Assembly: GCA_017640685.1 (NCBI GenBank) | Contig: JAEPQF010000006.1 | Location: 5,160-49,371, forward strand | DNA length: 44,212 nucleotides | Direction of reading: 5' to 3' | DNA from: Hyphomicrobiales bacterium | Lineage (GTDB): Bacteria; Pseudomonadota; Alphaproteobacteria; Rhizobiales; HXMU1428-3 | Part shown: piece by piece, positions 19,246-28,880 of the stretch | Layout of the letters: each line of letters opens with the position of its first letter | Position numbering within the stretch: the first letter of the stretch is position 1 | Translations under genes and position numbers: made by a program | The notes under the pieces: generated by a model | Seen by the model: the letters and a program-made list of their open reading frames with translations, nothing else | The model's database searches: none | What the model was told of the DNA's origin: nothing

Positions 19246-19572
19246 ATGGCAACAATCTCTGTTTCAGATGAAACGTTCGAAGCCGAAGTACTAAATTCTA
19301 ATGAGCCAGTATTGGTTGATTTCTGGGCAGATTGGTGCGGACCATGTAAAGCGATTGCCCCAACCCTGGATGAAGTTGCATCATCAATGTCAGGCAAAGC
19401 GAAAATCGTAAAAGTAAATCTTGATGATGGACCAAACACATCAGCCAAATATGGTGTGCGTGCCGTACCAACATTCATGGTGTTCAAAAACGGTGAACTA
19501 GCAGACACAAAGACAGGCGCAAACGGCCTCACCAAAACAACCATCGAAGAATGGCTAAATTCTCACATGTAA
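19246..19572 (+). CDS. trxA: Thioredoxin
   Basis: A 108-residue thioredoxin with active site WCGPC (C31 and C34) and the cis-proline segment AVPTFMVF. I chose the ATG at 19246, eight bases after AAAGGA; the ATG at 19237 overlaps that ribosome-binding site. It reduces cytoplasmic disulfides and is the usual downstream neighbour of addA in this order. A strong terminator follows. Confidence 0.97.
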   Translation: MATISVSDETFEAEVLNSNEPVLVDFWADWCGPCKAIAPTLDEVASSMSGKAKIVKVNLDDGPNTSAKYGVRAVPTFMVFKNGELADTKTGANGLTKTTIEEWLNSHM

Positions 19573-19593
19573 GGTGAGAAAAAATAAATTTTT

Positions 19594-19635
19594 AAAAAGC
19601 CTGGCATTTGACTGAAAAAAAATGCCAGGCTTTTT
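19594..19635. terminator. Strong bidirectional intrinsic terminator after trxA
   Basis: AAAAAGCCTGGCATT (19594-19608) and AATGCCAGGCTTTTT (19621-19635) are perfectly complementary over 15 bp and end in a T-run on plus, with an A-run on the other side that serves the minus strand. Confidence 0.92.
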
Positions 19636-19673
19636 TGTATCTAAGTTCAACTTTGACCTGATGGAGCATAAAG

Positions 19674-20075
19674 ATGAATGAAATGACAGAGCTCATTGCC
19701 ATGATCGCAGGGCCATATTTATTCATCACCGGATGTGGATTTCTCATATCGCAGCATTTTTATATGAAGATGATTGAGGAAGCAGATAAATCTGATCCCA
19801 TTTTAATTAATCTGTCTGGAGCCACTCATTTCATTGTAGGTCTGTTGATCTTGGTAAAACATTTTACATGGAGTTCCGCCACTGAAATTATTGTGACATT
19901 AATTGGTTGCGCAGCAACTCTCAAAGGCGCGCTACTAATTGTTGCTCCAGCCCTTGCATTAAAAACTGACAAACCATCACTTTATAAATTATATCTCAGC
20001 AGCACTGTATTTATAGGCCTAGGCGCCATCTTGACTTACCAAGCCTATGGTCCTCTATTCGGTTTGACCCTTTAA
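19674..20075 (+). CDS. Small integral membrane protein of unknown function
   Basis: A 133-residue hydrophobic protein with four likely transmembrane helices (about residues 8-28, 46-64, 70-92 and 107-127). A GGAG ribosome-binding site precedes ATG 19674. I do not recognise a family motif. It is an isolated plus-strand gene between the trxA terminator and a convergent hairpin, so it is probably transcribed alone. It has no cysteine pairs or charged motifs that suggest transport or redox work. Confidence 0.75.
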   Translation: MNEMTELIAMIAGPYLFITGCGFLISQHFYMKMIEEADKSDPILINLSGATHFIVGLLILVKHFTWSSATEIIVTLIGCAATLKGALLIVAPALALKTDKPSLYKLYLSSTVFIGLGAILTYQAYGPLFGLTL

Positions 20076-20105
20076 AGTGTTAAACAAAGCGCACCACTTA
20101 AATTA

Positions 20106-20137
20106 AGCACACCATCTAAAAAAGAAGATGGTATGCT
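20106..20137. terminator. Hairpin between convergent genes, possible terminator
   Basis: AGCACACCATCT (20106-20117) pairs with AGATGGTATGCT (20126-20137) with one C-A mismatch; the loop is A-rich. It sits between the converging ends of the membrane-protein gene and the cupin gene. Neither side has a long T-run. Confidence 0.5.
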
Positions 20138-20149
20138 AACTGTAAGTAA

Positions 20150-20731
20150 TTATCTTTGGATTATTGATTGTACGGGTTTGGCCTGAGCTTCGAACAAAGC
20201 CTTAAAGTCTTTAAAGCCAAGAGTAGCTGCCGTCTTCAATTCAGGATCAAGAATCTCGTAAATAACACCATCTGTTCCCCAGTTGCTGAAAAGGGCAATA
20301 CAATCTACATCACCACCACCTTCATCATGTGGAGGCCCACCAGCTTTTTTCTGCACATAACTACCAGTCGGGCGAATTTCTTTAAGAACGCCATCTTTAT
20401 CATAGAGCCTTAACTCACCTTGTATGATGAACGTACTATAATCTGCATGATGACGATGCAAAACCACTTTTTTATTGGCAGCAAATTTGAAGACGATGTC
20501 GACAATTTTAGCTGAAGGGTCCACGCGAATGATGTGATACCAAAGGTTTTCAATACCATCTAATGTGTTCCATTTGATATTTGATTGATCAAATTCTCCA
20601 GCAAATTTTTTGGCAACAGCCGAGCCGGAACCAAGCACACTCAAAGCGGCTACCGCTCCCATTCCCAAAACCCCTTCGCGTCTTGTGATAGCAACATCAG
20701 TCATGGATTTTCCATCCGTTTTTTCAGTCAT
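20150..20731 (-). CDS. Tat-exported cupin-domain protein
   Basis: A 193-residue protein. The N-terminus has a twin-arginine type signal, ITRREGVLGMGAVAAL, followed by a hydrophobic stretch and an Ala-rich cleavage region near residue 40. The cupin core has HRHH (H92, H94, H95), E106 and H135, the expected metal ligands of a small-barrel cupin. I chose ATG 20731, five bases after GGAAGGAG; an ATG at 20749 overlaps the ribosome-binding site. The substrate cannot be predicted; related proteins are annotated only as cupin. It is divergent from the NTF2-like gene at 21120 across an operator-like region. Confidence 0.8.
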   Translation of the reverse strand: MTEKTDGKSMTDVAITRREGVLGMGAVAALSVLGSGSAVAKKFAGEFDQSNIKWNTLDGIENLWYHIIRVDPSAKIVDIVFKFAANKKVVLHRHHADYSTFIIQGELRLYDKDGVLKEIRPTGSYVQKKAGGPPHDEGGGDVDCIALFSNWGTDGVIYEILDPELKTAATLGFKDFKALFEAQAKPVQSIIQR

Positions 20732-20888
20732 AATTGCTCCTTCCAACAAACATGTTTCTGACTATTGAGAGGAACAAGCTTAATTTGAAAAAACGCAGAC
20801 CAATGTAATAAGTTTTCAATAAACTCTAAGTCTTATGTACCTGGTTAAAGAAAGATGAATTTGAGGAATACATCTGCGAACATTAAAA

Positions 20889-20939
20889 TTACATCTAGAC
20901 TTTAATTTTACATATCTGATGATTACATGAGAAATGTAA
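20889..20939. promoter_or_regulatory. Cluster of TTACAT motifs in a divergent promoter region
   Basis: TTACAT occurs at 20889-20894, 20908-20913 and 20923-20928, and in inverted form as ATGTAA at 20934-20939. The last two form a perfect dyad, TTACAT-GAGAA-ATGTAA. AAAATTA/TAATTTT is a second dyad overlapping the first two sites. The region lies between the divergent cupin and NTF2-like genes, so it may bind a shared regulator. The regulator is unknown. Confidence 0.4.
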
Positions 20940-21119
20940 GATTAGAAAAACTAAAACAAGGGATGGTAAGGAGGCGGTTTCAATTTTTAAAACCAATAGA
21001 TCTTGACTCTACCTGCTTAGCCAAATACCGTCCGGCCAGAAAAAACAAAGAGCTTGAATTCTATGGCAAAATCCATCGATTTCTCGCGATTTGAAATGTG
21101 TCACTTAAGGAGAATAATA

Positions 21120-21602
21120 ATGAGTAACGAGATTACAGAACAAGAGCTTGCTGACGCACGTAAAATTTGGGGTGATGCCCTTATCGCTATTTCAAAAGCC
21201 TATGAAGAAACAGGCATTCAGGCAGCAACTGAACTAGCTAATGGCGCGCTAGATGCAGCCTATGGTTACAATCTAGGCCCCGTACTTTTCAAACCAACAC
21301 TGGCAGGCGGTGAACAAACATTCCGTCCAACACGCGAAGGCGCATTGTCATATTTCGTGGCCCACAATGACAAATACCCAGCTGATACAGGCTTTGGTTT
21401 AAAAGGTTGGCGTAAAGTTGAAAGTGAAACCTCTGCTAGCTTCATCCAAGGTGATGTCGCCATGTGGATGGGCTGGGTTACCTTCACCGATAAAGATGGC
21501 GCGGTGACGAAAGTGGATAAAAGCTGGGGCTATAAAAAAGATGCAGAAGGCGTGTTGCGCATTGTTTTGCATCACTCCTCATTGCCATATCAACCGGCAT
21601 AA
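21120..21602 (+). CDS. NTF2/SnoaL-like domain protein
   Basis: A 160-residue soluble protein. The layout is an N-terminal helix (about 1-45), then a beta-rich core with RPTREGALSYFVAHND, GFGLKGWRKV, GDVAMWMGWVTFTDKDG and a C-terminal LRIVLHHSSLPY, typical of a cone-shaped NTF2 fold. I chose ATG 21120 after AAGGAG; an upstream ATG at 21054 lacks such a site. Close relatives in databases often carry the name phosphoribosyl-AMP cyclohydrolase, but the metal-binding cysteines of HisI are absent, so I think that name is wrong. Function is unknown. Confidence 0.75.
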   Translation: MSNEITEQELADARKIWGDALIAISKAYEETGIQAATELANGALDAAYGYNLGPVLFKPTLAGGEQTFRPTREGALSYFVAHNDKYPADTGFGLKGWRKVESETSASFIQGDVAMWMGWVTFTDKDGAVTKVDKSWGYKKDAEGVLRIVLHHSSLPYQPA

Positions 21603-21721
21603 TTCTGGTTTGAAAAAACTCAAAACTAAATGCAGAAAAATAGGGTTAGCTGTATAATTTTCTCATATTCTGAGAGAAAAGAAAGCAGCTAATCTCTAGT
21701 TTTTAAAGCGAGAAAATCGAA

Positions 21722-23047
21722 CTAGTGCGTCTCTTGCAATCCCAAAACATAGCCAGCCAGATAAAGCGAACCGCAAATTAAAACGCGCACCCCTTCATGG
21801 CGCCCCTCAGCACTAATCTGTAACGCGGCATCAAGGGTTGCAGCGCTCTCAGCCTCAAATCCCATTTCACAAGCCAAGTCAGCAAGTGTATCAGGGTTCA
21901 TGGCATTCTCTTCTCCAGGAATGGGAACAGCAATCACTTGAGAGGCAAGGCCGAGAAATTCTTTTAAAAACCTGCGAACATCTTTCCCCTCCATCATCCC
22001 AACAATCATATGAAGCGGGCGTGGAACACGCTCTTCTAAATCTCCTAGAATATCGGCGAGAACGAGTGCTGCAGCCGGGTTATGTCCGCCATCAAGCCAA
22101 AGTTCATCTTCAGTGCGCAAATGCGGTGAGTAATCTTCAGCTTTCAATCTTTGCATACGAGCTGGCCATTGTGCGGTCTCCATCGCATTAGCAAGGAGCT
22201 CAGGATCAAGTCGCTCTTTTAATAAATTCTGCGCCACACAAATGGCAAGACCTGCATTTTCAATCTGATGACGCCCAAGCATATGGCGGGGTAAAGGTAA
22301 GTCAAACAACGCCTCGGTTGATGAATAAACAAGCCGCCCTCGCTGGGCATAAACATCATAATCCTGCCCGCGTAAATATGTCGGCGCAGAAAGTTCAGCA
22401 GCACGCTGTTCAATTAGCTCTCGTGGTTCAGCTTCTTGAAGTCCGACAAAAACCGGCGTTTTTGATTTTAATATCCCGATTTTCTCACGCGCAATTTCGC
22501 GAACGGTCTCGCCAAGAAACTTAGTATGATCAATAGAAATGGGAGAAAGAATAGTGGCCGCTGGAGAGGCAATAACATTTGTAGAATCAAGGCGTCCCCC
22601 AAGCCCCGTTTCTAATAAACACCAGTCGGCCTCAGTCTCTGAAAAAGCTAAAAAGGCTGCAGCTGTCGTGATTTCAAAAAAGGTAATTGGATCATTGCCA
22701 TTCACATCTTTTGTTCTTTGCAGCACATCAATTAGCTGCTCCTCAGAAATCGGTGATGTTTGAAAATGACTATTTTTTTTAATGGGGAGATTAATGCGCT
22801 CATGAAAGGAGACAAGATGAGGAGACGAAAATCTTTGTACCCGGTCTTCATGCGCTTCTAAAATAGCCGTTAGAAAAGCCAGCACAGACCCTTTGCCATT
22901 TGTTCCAGCAATATGAATGACTGGTGGCAGTTTTTCATGTGGGTTGCCCAGTTTTTCAAGTAAATTGTGAATGCGATCAAGTGACAGATCTATCAATTTA
23001 GGATGCAGTTTATGCATCTCTTCAAGCAAAGTTTCTGAACGTTTCAT
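21722..23047 (-). CDS. folC: Bifunctional folylpolyglutamate/dihydrofolate synthase
   Basis: A 441-residue Mur-ligase-family enzyme that adds glutamate to dihydropteroate and folates. The ATP-binding loop HIAGTNGKGS lies at 45-54; FSSPHLVSFHERI is the omega-loop region and LDGGHNPAA is in the C-terminal domain. I chose ATG 23047 after AAAAGG; a TTG at 23080 would add 11 residues. It follows accD by about 57 bases on the same strand, and accD-folC is a conserved alphaproteobacterial pair. Confidence 0.95.
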   Translation of the reverse strand: MKRSETLLEEMHKLHPKLIDLSLDRIHNLLEKLGNPHEKLPPVIHIAGTNGKGSVLAFLTAILEAHEDRVQRFSSPHLVSFHERINLPIKKNSHFQTSPISEEQLIDVLQRTKDVNGNDPITFFEITTAAAFLAFSETEADWCLLETGLGGRLDSTNVIASPAATILSPISIDHTKFLGETVREIAREKIGILKSKTPVFVGLQEAEPRELIEQRAAELSAPTYLRGQDYDVYAQRGRLVYSSTEALFDLPLPRHMLGRHQIENAGLAICVAQNLLKERLDPELLANAMETAQWPARMQRLKAEDYSPHLRTEDELWLDGGHNPAAALVLADILGDLEERVPRPLHMIVGMMEGKDVRRFLKEFLGLASQVIAVPIPGEENAMNPDTLADLACEMGFEAESAATLDAALQISAEGRHEGVRVLICGSLYLAGYVLGLQETH

Positions 23048-23104
23048 TGAGGCCTTTTGCGCAAATTGATTAATCGTCAACTGGATAATAAAACGATATA
23101 AATT

Positions 23105-24190
23105 TTAAGAGGCAGTTTTATCAGCGTTATTTTTACTTTGAACATCTTCATGAGGAACATCAGGTTGCTCTAAAGGTGTTTCATCACCGCTCTCAATGTC
23201 TCCATCAACGGCAGGTTCGTCAGATTTCACCGAAATAATTTCAGTTTCATGATCATCATCTGAGTCAACAAGAGTTTCAGCGACAGCTGCACCATTTGTG
23301 TGTCCGTCATGCTCACCAGCAACTGTATCACTTAGAGGCACAGGCTCTTTCATTAAGATATGACAAAGAGACGAAAGTTGGTTTTTCATCTCGTGACGAT
23401 GAACAACCATATCAACCATACCATGCTCAAGCAGATATTCAGCGCGTTGGAAGCCTTCAGGTAACTGCTCGCGAATGGTTTGCTTAATTACCCGCGGGCC
23501 CGCAAAACAAATGAGCGCCCCAGGTTCTGCAATATGAACATCACCAAGCATAGCGTATGACGCAGTAACACCGCCGGTTGTCGGGTTAGTAAACACAACA
23601 ATATAAGGCAGTTTCGCATCTCGTAGGCGCTGAACCGCAACAGTTGTCCGCGGCATTTGCATAAGAGATAAAATCCCCTCTTGCATGCGCGCCCCGCCAG
23701 AAGCAGCGAACATAATAAACGGCACTTCAAGCTCAACCGCTTTCAGCATCGCGGTTACAATGGCTTCACCAGCGGCCATTCCAAGAGAACCACCAAGGAA
23801 ATTAAAATCCTGACAAGCGGCAACAACATCCATGCCATTAATTCTGCCAAGACCTGCAAGCACTGCATCTTTCAACTCGGTTTTCGCTTTGGCATCTTTC
23901 AAGCGATCAACGTATTTTTTTTCGTCGCGGAATTTTAAAGGATCATGCGCAACTTCAGGAAATTCGATTTCCTCATATTCGCCATCATCAAAGGTTGATT
24001 TTAAGCGATCTGGCGCGGACATCCGCATGTGATAGTCAGAAACAGGAACAACAAATTGATTAGCTTCCAAGTCTTTGTGAAAGACCATTTGTCCGCTCTC
24101 AGGGCACTTAACCCAAAGATTATCCGGCATTTCTCTTTTAGAGAGAATGTCCTGAATTTTGGGACGAACAACATTGTTAATCCAGTTCAC
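23105..24190 (-). CDS. accD: Acetyl-CoA carboxylase carboxyltransferase subunit beta
   Basis: A 361-residue carboxyltransferase subunit that with AccA makes malonyl-CoA. The crotonase-like core includes [21 protein letters not shown] and [12 protein letters not shown]. The N-terminal zinc-ribbon region ([17 protein letters not shown]...) has kept only one of the four zinc-binding cysteines; loss of these is usual in Hyphomicrobiales AccD. A tail of about 75 residues after position 285, rich in Asp and Glu, extends beyond the E. coli protein. It is probably co-transcribed with folC. Confidence 0.95.
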   Translation of the reverse strand: MNWINNVVRPKIQDILSKREMPDNLWVKCPESGQMVFHKDLEANQFVVPVSDYHMRMSAPDRLKSTFDDGEYEEIEFPEVAHDPLKFRDEKKYVDRLKDAKAKTELKDAVLAGLGRINGMDVVAACQDFNFLGGSLGMAAGEAIVTAMLKAVELEVPFIMFAASGGARMQEGILSLMQMPRTTVAVQRLRDAKLPYIVVFTNPTTGGVTASYAMLGDVHIAEPGALICFAGPRVIKQTIREQLPEGFQRAEYLLEHGMVDMVVHRHEMKNQLSSLCHILMKEPVPLSDTVAGEHDGHTNGAAVAETLVDSDDDHETEIISVKSDEPAVDGDIESGDETPLEQPDVPHEDVQSKNNADKTAS

Positions 24191-24552
24191 GTCACTAACG
24201 CCTTTCTAAAACAATCCCATTCTTGGGAGAAGCTGAGCACTTTCTTGGCCCTAAAATACATCAATAAACCTATTAATGACCATTAAAATACAATGAAATC
24301 ATAGGTTTTTATGGAACTAACTTTAATTTTGGTTAAAGCTATTTTTCATCGCTCTAAAAACTAATCTTGGCAAACTATATAAAAAAGAGCGGATCTTCAA
24401 ACAATAAATTTATCCCACCAAAGCAGTAAATTTAAAGGAAAATTCTATTCTATGCCATTTTCCTGGATATAGGGAATTATTCCTTAAATTCTAGCAAAAA
24501 TGCCCTAAAAATACAAAAAATTGCACATTAATTTACCTATAGTTCCTTAGCT
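24191..24552. other. A+T-rich gap between accD and trpA
   Basis: A 362-base stretch with no gene. A weak dyad GGAAAAT/ATTTTCC (24437-24443 and 24457-24463), read on the minus strand, is followed by TTT and could end the trp transcript. The accD promoter must also lie here. No mobile repeat copy is present. Confidence 0.5.
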
Positions 24553-25377
24553 TTAAGTGCGAACACCTTGAGCCAGTTCAGATATAAGCATTTTTACGCG
24601 GCTAGCAAGCCCTTCTCTTGGGCTTCCATCTTCGTTTAAATTGGCTTCAATTTCACGAACAATAGCAGAGCCAACTACAGCACCAGCGGCGCCAGCTGTA
24701 ATTTCACGCACCTGCTCAGCAGATTTTACGCCAAAGCCAACAGCAATTGGCAGATCAGTTTGAGCTTGTATACGAGCTACATTCTTCAAGACATCAGAAA
24801 TATCAGGCGCATTCACACCAGTAATCCCAGTTACAGAAACATAATAAAGGAAACCACTGGTATTTTGTAAAACCATTGGCAAGCGTTCGTCATCAGTGGT
24901 CGGTGTTGCGAGGCGAATGAAATTTAAGCCAACATTCATAGCAGGAATACAAAGTTCTTCATCAGCTTCAGGCGGTACATCAACCACAATCAACCCATCA
25001 ACACCAGCCTCTTTGGCATCTGCAACAAATTTCTCAGCACCATAACGATAAATAGGGTTGAAATATCCCATTAACACAATCGGCGTGTCATTGTCTGTTT
25101 TACGAAATTCACGAACCATCTCAAGCGTTTTGATCATGGTTTGCCCATTCGCCAATGCGCGCTCAGAGGCGAGTTGAATTGCAGGGCCATCAGCCATTGG
25201 GTCAGAAAAAGGCATGCCTAATTCAATGACATCAGCACCAGCCTCGGGTAATGATTTTAAAATCTCTAAAGAGACATCATAAACCGGGTCACCCGCTGTG
25301 ATGAAGGTAACAAGAGCACCGCGATTTTCGGTTTTTAATTGCTCAAAACGGGCATCAATACGTGTTTTTATTGTCAT
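24553..25377 (-). CDS. trpA: Tryptophan synthase alpha chain
   Basis: A 274-residue TIM-barrel subunit that cleaves indole-3-glycerol phosphate. Catalytic residues are E52 in [11 protein letters not shown] and D63 in MADGPAIQ. It forms the alpha2-beta2 complex with TrpB, encoded 12 bases upstream in the same operon. Confidence 0.97.
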   Translation of the reverse strand: MTIKTRIDARFEQLKTENRGALVTFITAGDPVYDVSLEILKSLPEAGADVIELGMPFSDPMADGPAIQLASERALANGQTMIKTLEMVREFRKTDNDTPIVLMGYFNPIYRYGAEKFVADAKEAGVDGLIVVDVPPEADEELCIPAMNVGLNFIRLATPTTDDERLPMVLQNTSGFLYYVSVTGITGVNAPDISDVLKNVARIQAQTDLPIAVGFGVKSAEQVREITAGAAGAVVGSAIVREIEANLNEDGSPREGLASRVKMLISELAQGVRT

Positions 25378-25389
25378 AATTTTTCAGTC

Positions 25390-26619
25390 TCACCCTTTAA
25401 TATTCATGCCCAAATGTTCAGCCACAGCAAACACATCCTTATCACCCCGTCCACAAAGGTTCATCACAAGCAAATGATCTTTTGACAAAGTCGGCGCAAG
25501 TTTTTTCACAAAGCCAAGCGCGTGGGAAGGTTCAAGTGCTGGAATAATTCCTTCATATTTTGAGCACATCTGAAACCCATCAAGAGCTTCTTGGTCAGTC
25601 GCAGATACATAATTGACCCGGCCTATATCCTTGAGCCATGAATGCTCAGGTCCAATACCCGGATAATCAAGACCAGCCGAAATCGAGTGACCTTCTAGAA
25701 TTTGCCCATCATCATCTTGCAAAAGATAAGTGCGGTTACCATGCAAAACCCCGGGTTGCCCGCCATTGAGTGATGCCGCATGGTCAGGCCCATCAAGCCC
25801 GCGGCCCGCAGCTTCAACACCGTAGATGCTAACGTCCTTGTCATCAAGGAAAGGGTGGAACAAACCAATTGCGTTGGAGCCACCCCCAATGCAAGCCACA
25901 AGACTATCAGGCAAACGCCCTTCAGCTTCCATCATCTGTTCGCGAACTTCGCGGCCAATGACAGATTGAAAATCACGCACCAATTGGGGGTAAGGGTGCG
26001 GGCCAGCAGCCGTACCGATGATGTAAAATGTATCATCCACATTAGTCACCCAATCGCGCAACGCTTCATTCATCGCATCTTTTAATGTGCCGCGGCCAGC
26101 GGTAACGGGCCGAATTTCAGCGCCAAGCATTTTCATGCGGAACACATTCGGGCTTTGGCGTTCAACATCCATCGCCCCCATGAATACCGTACATGGAAGG
26201 TTAAAACGAGCTGCCACAGTGGCGACTGCTACACCATGTTGGCCAGCACCTGTTTCAGCAATAATGCGTGTTTTGCCCATGCGCTTTGCAAGTAAAATTT
26301 GGCCAAGACAATTGTTAATCTTATGAGACCCTGTGTGGTTCAATTCATCACGCTTGAAGTAAATTTTCGCACCGCCCAAATGCTCAGTTAATCGCTCCGC
26401 ATGGTAAAGCACACTTGGCCGACCAGCATAATAAGTCAGAAGGTAATCAAGTTCTTTTTGAAATTCCGGGTCAGCTTTGGCTTGCTCATAAGATTTTTCA
26501 AGATCAAGGATGAGTGGCATCAGGGTCTCAGCAACAAAGCGACCACCAAACAGTCCAAAATGTCCGTTTTCATCCGGCCCATTCATCAAACTATTTGCCA
26601 AATTATCTACTTGTGTCAT
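25390..26619 (-). CDS. trpB: Tryptophan synthase beta chain
   Basis: A 409-residue PLP enzyme that condenses indole with serine. The PLP lysine is K100 in [19 protein letters not shown] and GGGSNAIG bind substrate and phosphate. It is the middle gene of trpF-trpB-trpA on the minus strand, a typical alphaproteobacterial order with trpC/trpD elsewhere. Confidence 0.97.
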   Translation of the reverse strand: MTQVDNLANSLMNGPDENGHFGLFGGRFVAETLMPLILDLEKSYEQAKADPEFQKELDYLLTYYAGRPSVLYHAERLTEHLGGAKIYFKRDELNHTGSHKINNCLGQILLAKRMGKTRIIAETGAGQHGVAVATVAARFNLPCTVFMGAMDVERQSPNVFRMKMLGAEIRPVTAGRGTLKDAMNEALRDWVTNVDDTFYIIGTAAGPHPYPQLVRDFQSVIGREVREQMMEAEGRLPDSLVACIGGGSNAIGLFHPFLDDKDVSIYGVEAAGRGLDGPDHAASLNGGQPGVLHGNRTYLLQDDDGQILEGHSISAGLDYPGIGPEHSWLKDIGRVNYVSATDQEALDGFQMCSKYEGIIPALEPSHALGFVKKLAPTLSKDHLLVMNLCGRGDKDVFAVAEHLGMNIKG

Positions 26620-26713
26620 CGGACTGAAATCCCTCTTTAATTTATTATTATGGCAAAGCCAAATTAATCTCTTTTTGTTATCTGCAGTTTAGGCTAATTT
26701 AGTGTTTCGTTAT

Positions 26714-27367
26714 TTATGTTGCGCCCTTGGCTGCTTTAATAAAATCTTGAATTAATGCTCTGTCTTTAACACCAGGAGATGTTTCAACACCAGAAGAGAC
26801 ATCAACAATTGACGCCCTGGTTAAAGCAATGGCCTCTGCAACATTTTCAGGTGTTAACCCACCAGATAACATAAAATTTCGTTTTTCTTTTTGGCCCGTT
26901 AAAGCGGTCCAGTCAAATGGTATTCCATTTCCACCCGGTAAATCAGTGAGTTTAGGGTCTGCTTTCGCATCAAAAAGAATGATCTCAGCTGCAGAATAGT
27001 CATCAGCCAAAGCAACATCACTAGCAGTTGTAACGCCAATAGCTTTAATCAGAGGCGTTTGAAACCGCTCATTTATCTCGTTCGTTCTCTCAGCAGTTTC
27101 GCTCCCATGAAGTTGAATATAATCTGGCTGAACTTCTTTGTAGATCAATTCTAGTTCTTCATCAGTAGCATTAACAACTAACGAAACAATTTTTGGGCGC
27201 TCATTGTCTGGAGTTTGCCTTAAAAAACGGGCAAGTTCACTTGCTTGAGAAACGCTGACATGACGAGGGCTTTTGGGGAAAAATACAAAGCCAACAAAAT
27301 CAGCACCAGCGTCTATAGCGGCGCCTAACATGTCTTCGTCTTTTATGCCACAAATCTTAACTTGCAA
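26714..27367 (-). CDS. trpF: Phosphoribosylanthranilate isomerase
   Basis: A 217-residue TIM-barrel enzyme. It has the N-terminal VKICGI with the catalytic cysteine, IQLHGSE, the aspartate region LFDAKAD and the phosphate-binding FMLSGGLTPENV. I chose TTG 27367, seven bases after GAGGA, giving MQVKICG as in the family; a more distant TTG at 27397 would add ten unconserved residues. It lies 94 bases before trpB, and the type I repeat cluster at 27434 lies just upstream. Confidence 0.92.
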   Translation of the reverse strand: MQVKICGIKDEDMLGAAIDAGADFVGFVFFPKSPRHVSVSQASELARFLRQTPDNERPKIVSLVVNATDEELELIYKEVQPDYIQLHGSETAERTNEINERFQTPLIKAIGVTTASDVALADDYSAAEIILFDAKADPKLTDLPGGNGIPFDWTALTGQKEKRNFMLSGGLTPENVAEAIALTRASIVDVSSGVETSPGVKDRALIQDFIKAAKGAT

Positions 27368-27433
27368 AAGAATGTCCTCAAGCCATGCATTGACCAAATT
27401 GGTTGCTGGGCTTTTTATTAAATTAAAATAAAG

Positions 27434-27538
27434 CAGTTGCCGCGACGGTTGCTTTTGTGGTTGCTGGTGGGCAAGTAAAGCGCCACTAAGAGGATTCTAT
27501 ATGGGCATATGAAGCAAAGAAAAAGCAACCTGAAGCAC
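27434..27538 (+). repeat. Nested type I hairpin repeats
   Basis: The left arms GGTTGC at 27448-27453 and GGTTGC at 27459-27464 are followed by a complete small hairpin (GGTTGCTGGTGGGCAA, tail GCGCCACTAAGAGG to 27493), then GGGCATATGAAGCA (27503-27516) and GCAACCTGAAGCAC (27525-27538), the right arms of interrupted outer copies. The plus orientation here opposes both flanking genes. Confidence 0.75.
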
Positions 27539-27567
27539 AAAATAGAAAGAAGCTAGCTTCCTTCCTT

Positions 27568-27906
27568 CTATTTCGGTGCGGGTAAAGCTGAGGGTGAATT
27601 GGTCGCAAGTTCACGGCTCAAACGTTCTGCTTCTTTGCGCCACTCCTGCGCTTCATGGCTCCGCAACTTAGCAGCGTTACGCCACTTGCCCTGTCCAGCC
27701 CAAGCGGCCAGTCCGCCAATTAAAATACCAGTTAAAAGCGCGCCAAAGAGAAAAGCGAAAAAAGGAGCGTCAATAGCAAGAAAAGGCGTCTCTGGTGATA
27801 TGGGATCAAGAGTTAGTCGAACCATATGGCGGTTTGCCACAGCGAGCGCAATAAGAATAGCTGCCAAAGGAATGAAAAAGAGCAGATTTAATAGTTTCTT
27901 GAGCAC
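27568..27906 (-). CDS. lapA: LapA-domain (DUF1049) membrane protein
   Basis: A 112-residue protein with two transmembrane helices (about 5-25 and 48-70) and a C-terminal basic coiled segment (LRSHEAQEWRKEAERLSREL). This matches LapA, which with LapB assists assembly and control of lipopolysaccharide synthesis in E. coli. The alphaproteobacterial homologue regularly sits near trpF and ihfB. A GTG start at 27906 follows GAGGA. A separate LapB is not in the window, so the role is inferred. Confidence 0.8.
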   Translation of the reverse strand: MLKKLLNLLFFIPLAAILIALAVANRHMVRLTLDPISPETPFLAIDAPFFAFLFGALLTGILIGGLAAWAGQGKWRNAAKLRSHEAQEWRKEAERLSRELATNSPSALPAPK

Positions 27907-28036
27907 GAAAAAATCCTCAATTTATGACATCAATGATTAGAATATATATGCAAATTTTTAAAGATAAAACAACTAGCGAAAGAGGAGAGTAAAAAAGGCC
28001 TGATAAAAAGGGTCACTCCTATTTAGCCTCTATCCC

Positions 28037-28496
28037 TTATGCACAGCGCTCTTTTTGCCAAAGTTTAACATGAGGCAAATAATCCCAACCAAAGGCATAA
28101 TCTGTAGAGCCATGCTCATTTAAATGACTGAGCTTATCTTTAGCTTCGGCAATAGTTGGTTTATGACCAGCCTCAACCCACCAAAGGGCTAAATGCTTCA
28201 AACCATTCATCTTTCTTTTTGTAAATCTGCTTATGAACTGTTTGCCAAACAAATTTTTCCAAATGAGCAGGGCTTTCCCAAACACTCATATTCACAATAA
28301 GAAGCGGGTTCCCATCTTCAAAAACAACATCAAGTGCATTATTGTCGTCATCTTGCAATCGCCAAATAAACCCATCTGAGCGATCGGCAACAGAATTAAC
28401 AATATCAATATTGTTTACAAACCCAGCAATGCGAGGATCATCAATAGGATATTTTAAGCGAGCTACATTAACTTGTGCCAAATGGCGCATTTGCAA
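28037..28496 (-). pseudogene. DUF3291-family protein, frameshifted
   Basis: Two overlapping reading frames together make one DUF3291 protein. Residues 1-103 come from the frame starting at 28496 (HLAQVNVARLKYP, FIWRLQDDDNN, VNMSVWESPAHLEKFV, up to KKKDEWFEAF), which then ends in TGA. The remaining conserved part, HLALWWVEAGHKPT followed by YAFGW, is in another frame down to 28037. Between WFE and LWWV about 14 bases are missing compared with the usual family spacing. This is either a recent deletion or an assembly error near 28205. The protein's function is unknown in the family. Confidence 0.75.
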
Positions 28497-28534
28497 AAGT
28501 CCTAAATTTTGGTCAAGCTAGAACGAGAAGGCCA

Positions 28535-28840
28535 TTAGCCTTCATATTCAGCGTTCAATCTCTCACGCAGTTCTTTACCCGTTTTGAAGAAGGGAACAAA
28601 CTTTTCTTCAACATTAACCGGTTTGCCCGTGCGTGGGTTCCGACCCTTGCGAGCAGGACGATGCTTTACGGTAAAAGCACCAAACCCTCTCAGCTCAACA
28701 CGCCCTCCATTTTCAAGAGCGGTAATGATTTCATCGAAAATGACATTCACAATTTTATCAACATCGCGATGAAACAAATGTGGGTTAGCAGCAGCTATTT
28801 TTTGAATAAGCTCAGACTTTATCATTAGTTGCCCCGTCAT
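28535..28840 (-). CDS. ihfB: Integration host factor subunit beta
   Basis: A 101-residue DNA-bending protein of the HU/IHF family. The beta-arm has the intercalating proline in GRNPRTG (P69), followed by [13 protein letters not shown]. The ATG at 28840 follows GAAGGA with good spacing; the family-typical start MIKSEL lies five codons later (28825) and is the alternative. It pairs with IhfA to bend DNA at promoters and recombination sites. Confidence 0.94.
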   Translation of the reverse strand: MTGQLMIKSELIQKIAAANPHLFHRDVDKIVNVIFDEIITALENGGRVELRGFGAFTVKHRPARKGRNPRTGKPVNVEEKFVPFFKTGKELRERLNAEYEG

Positions 28841-28880
28841 AATTTTATTCCTTCAGTTTTGTTACCTTAGCAAACTTTAA

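Noticed and set aside
24191-24552. trp attenuator
   Set aside because: The region lies downstream of trpA, and no leader peptide with Trp codons precedes trpF.
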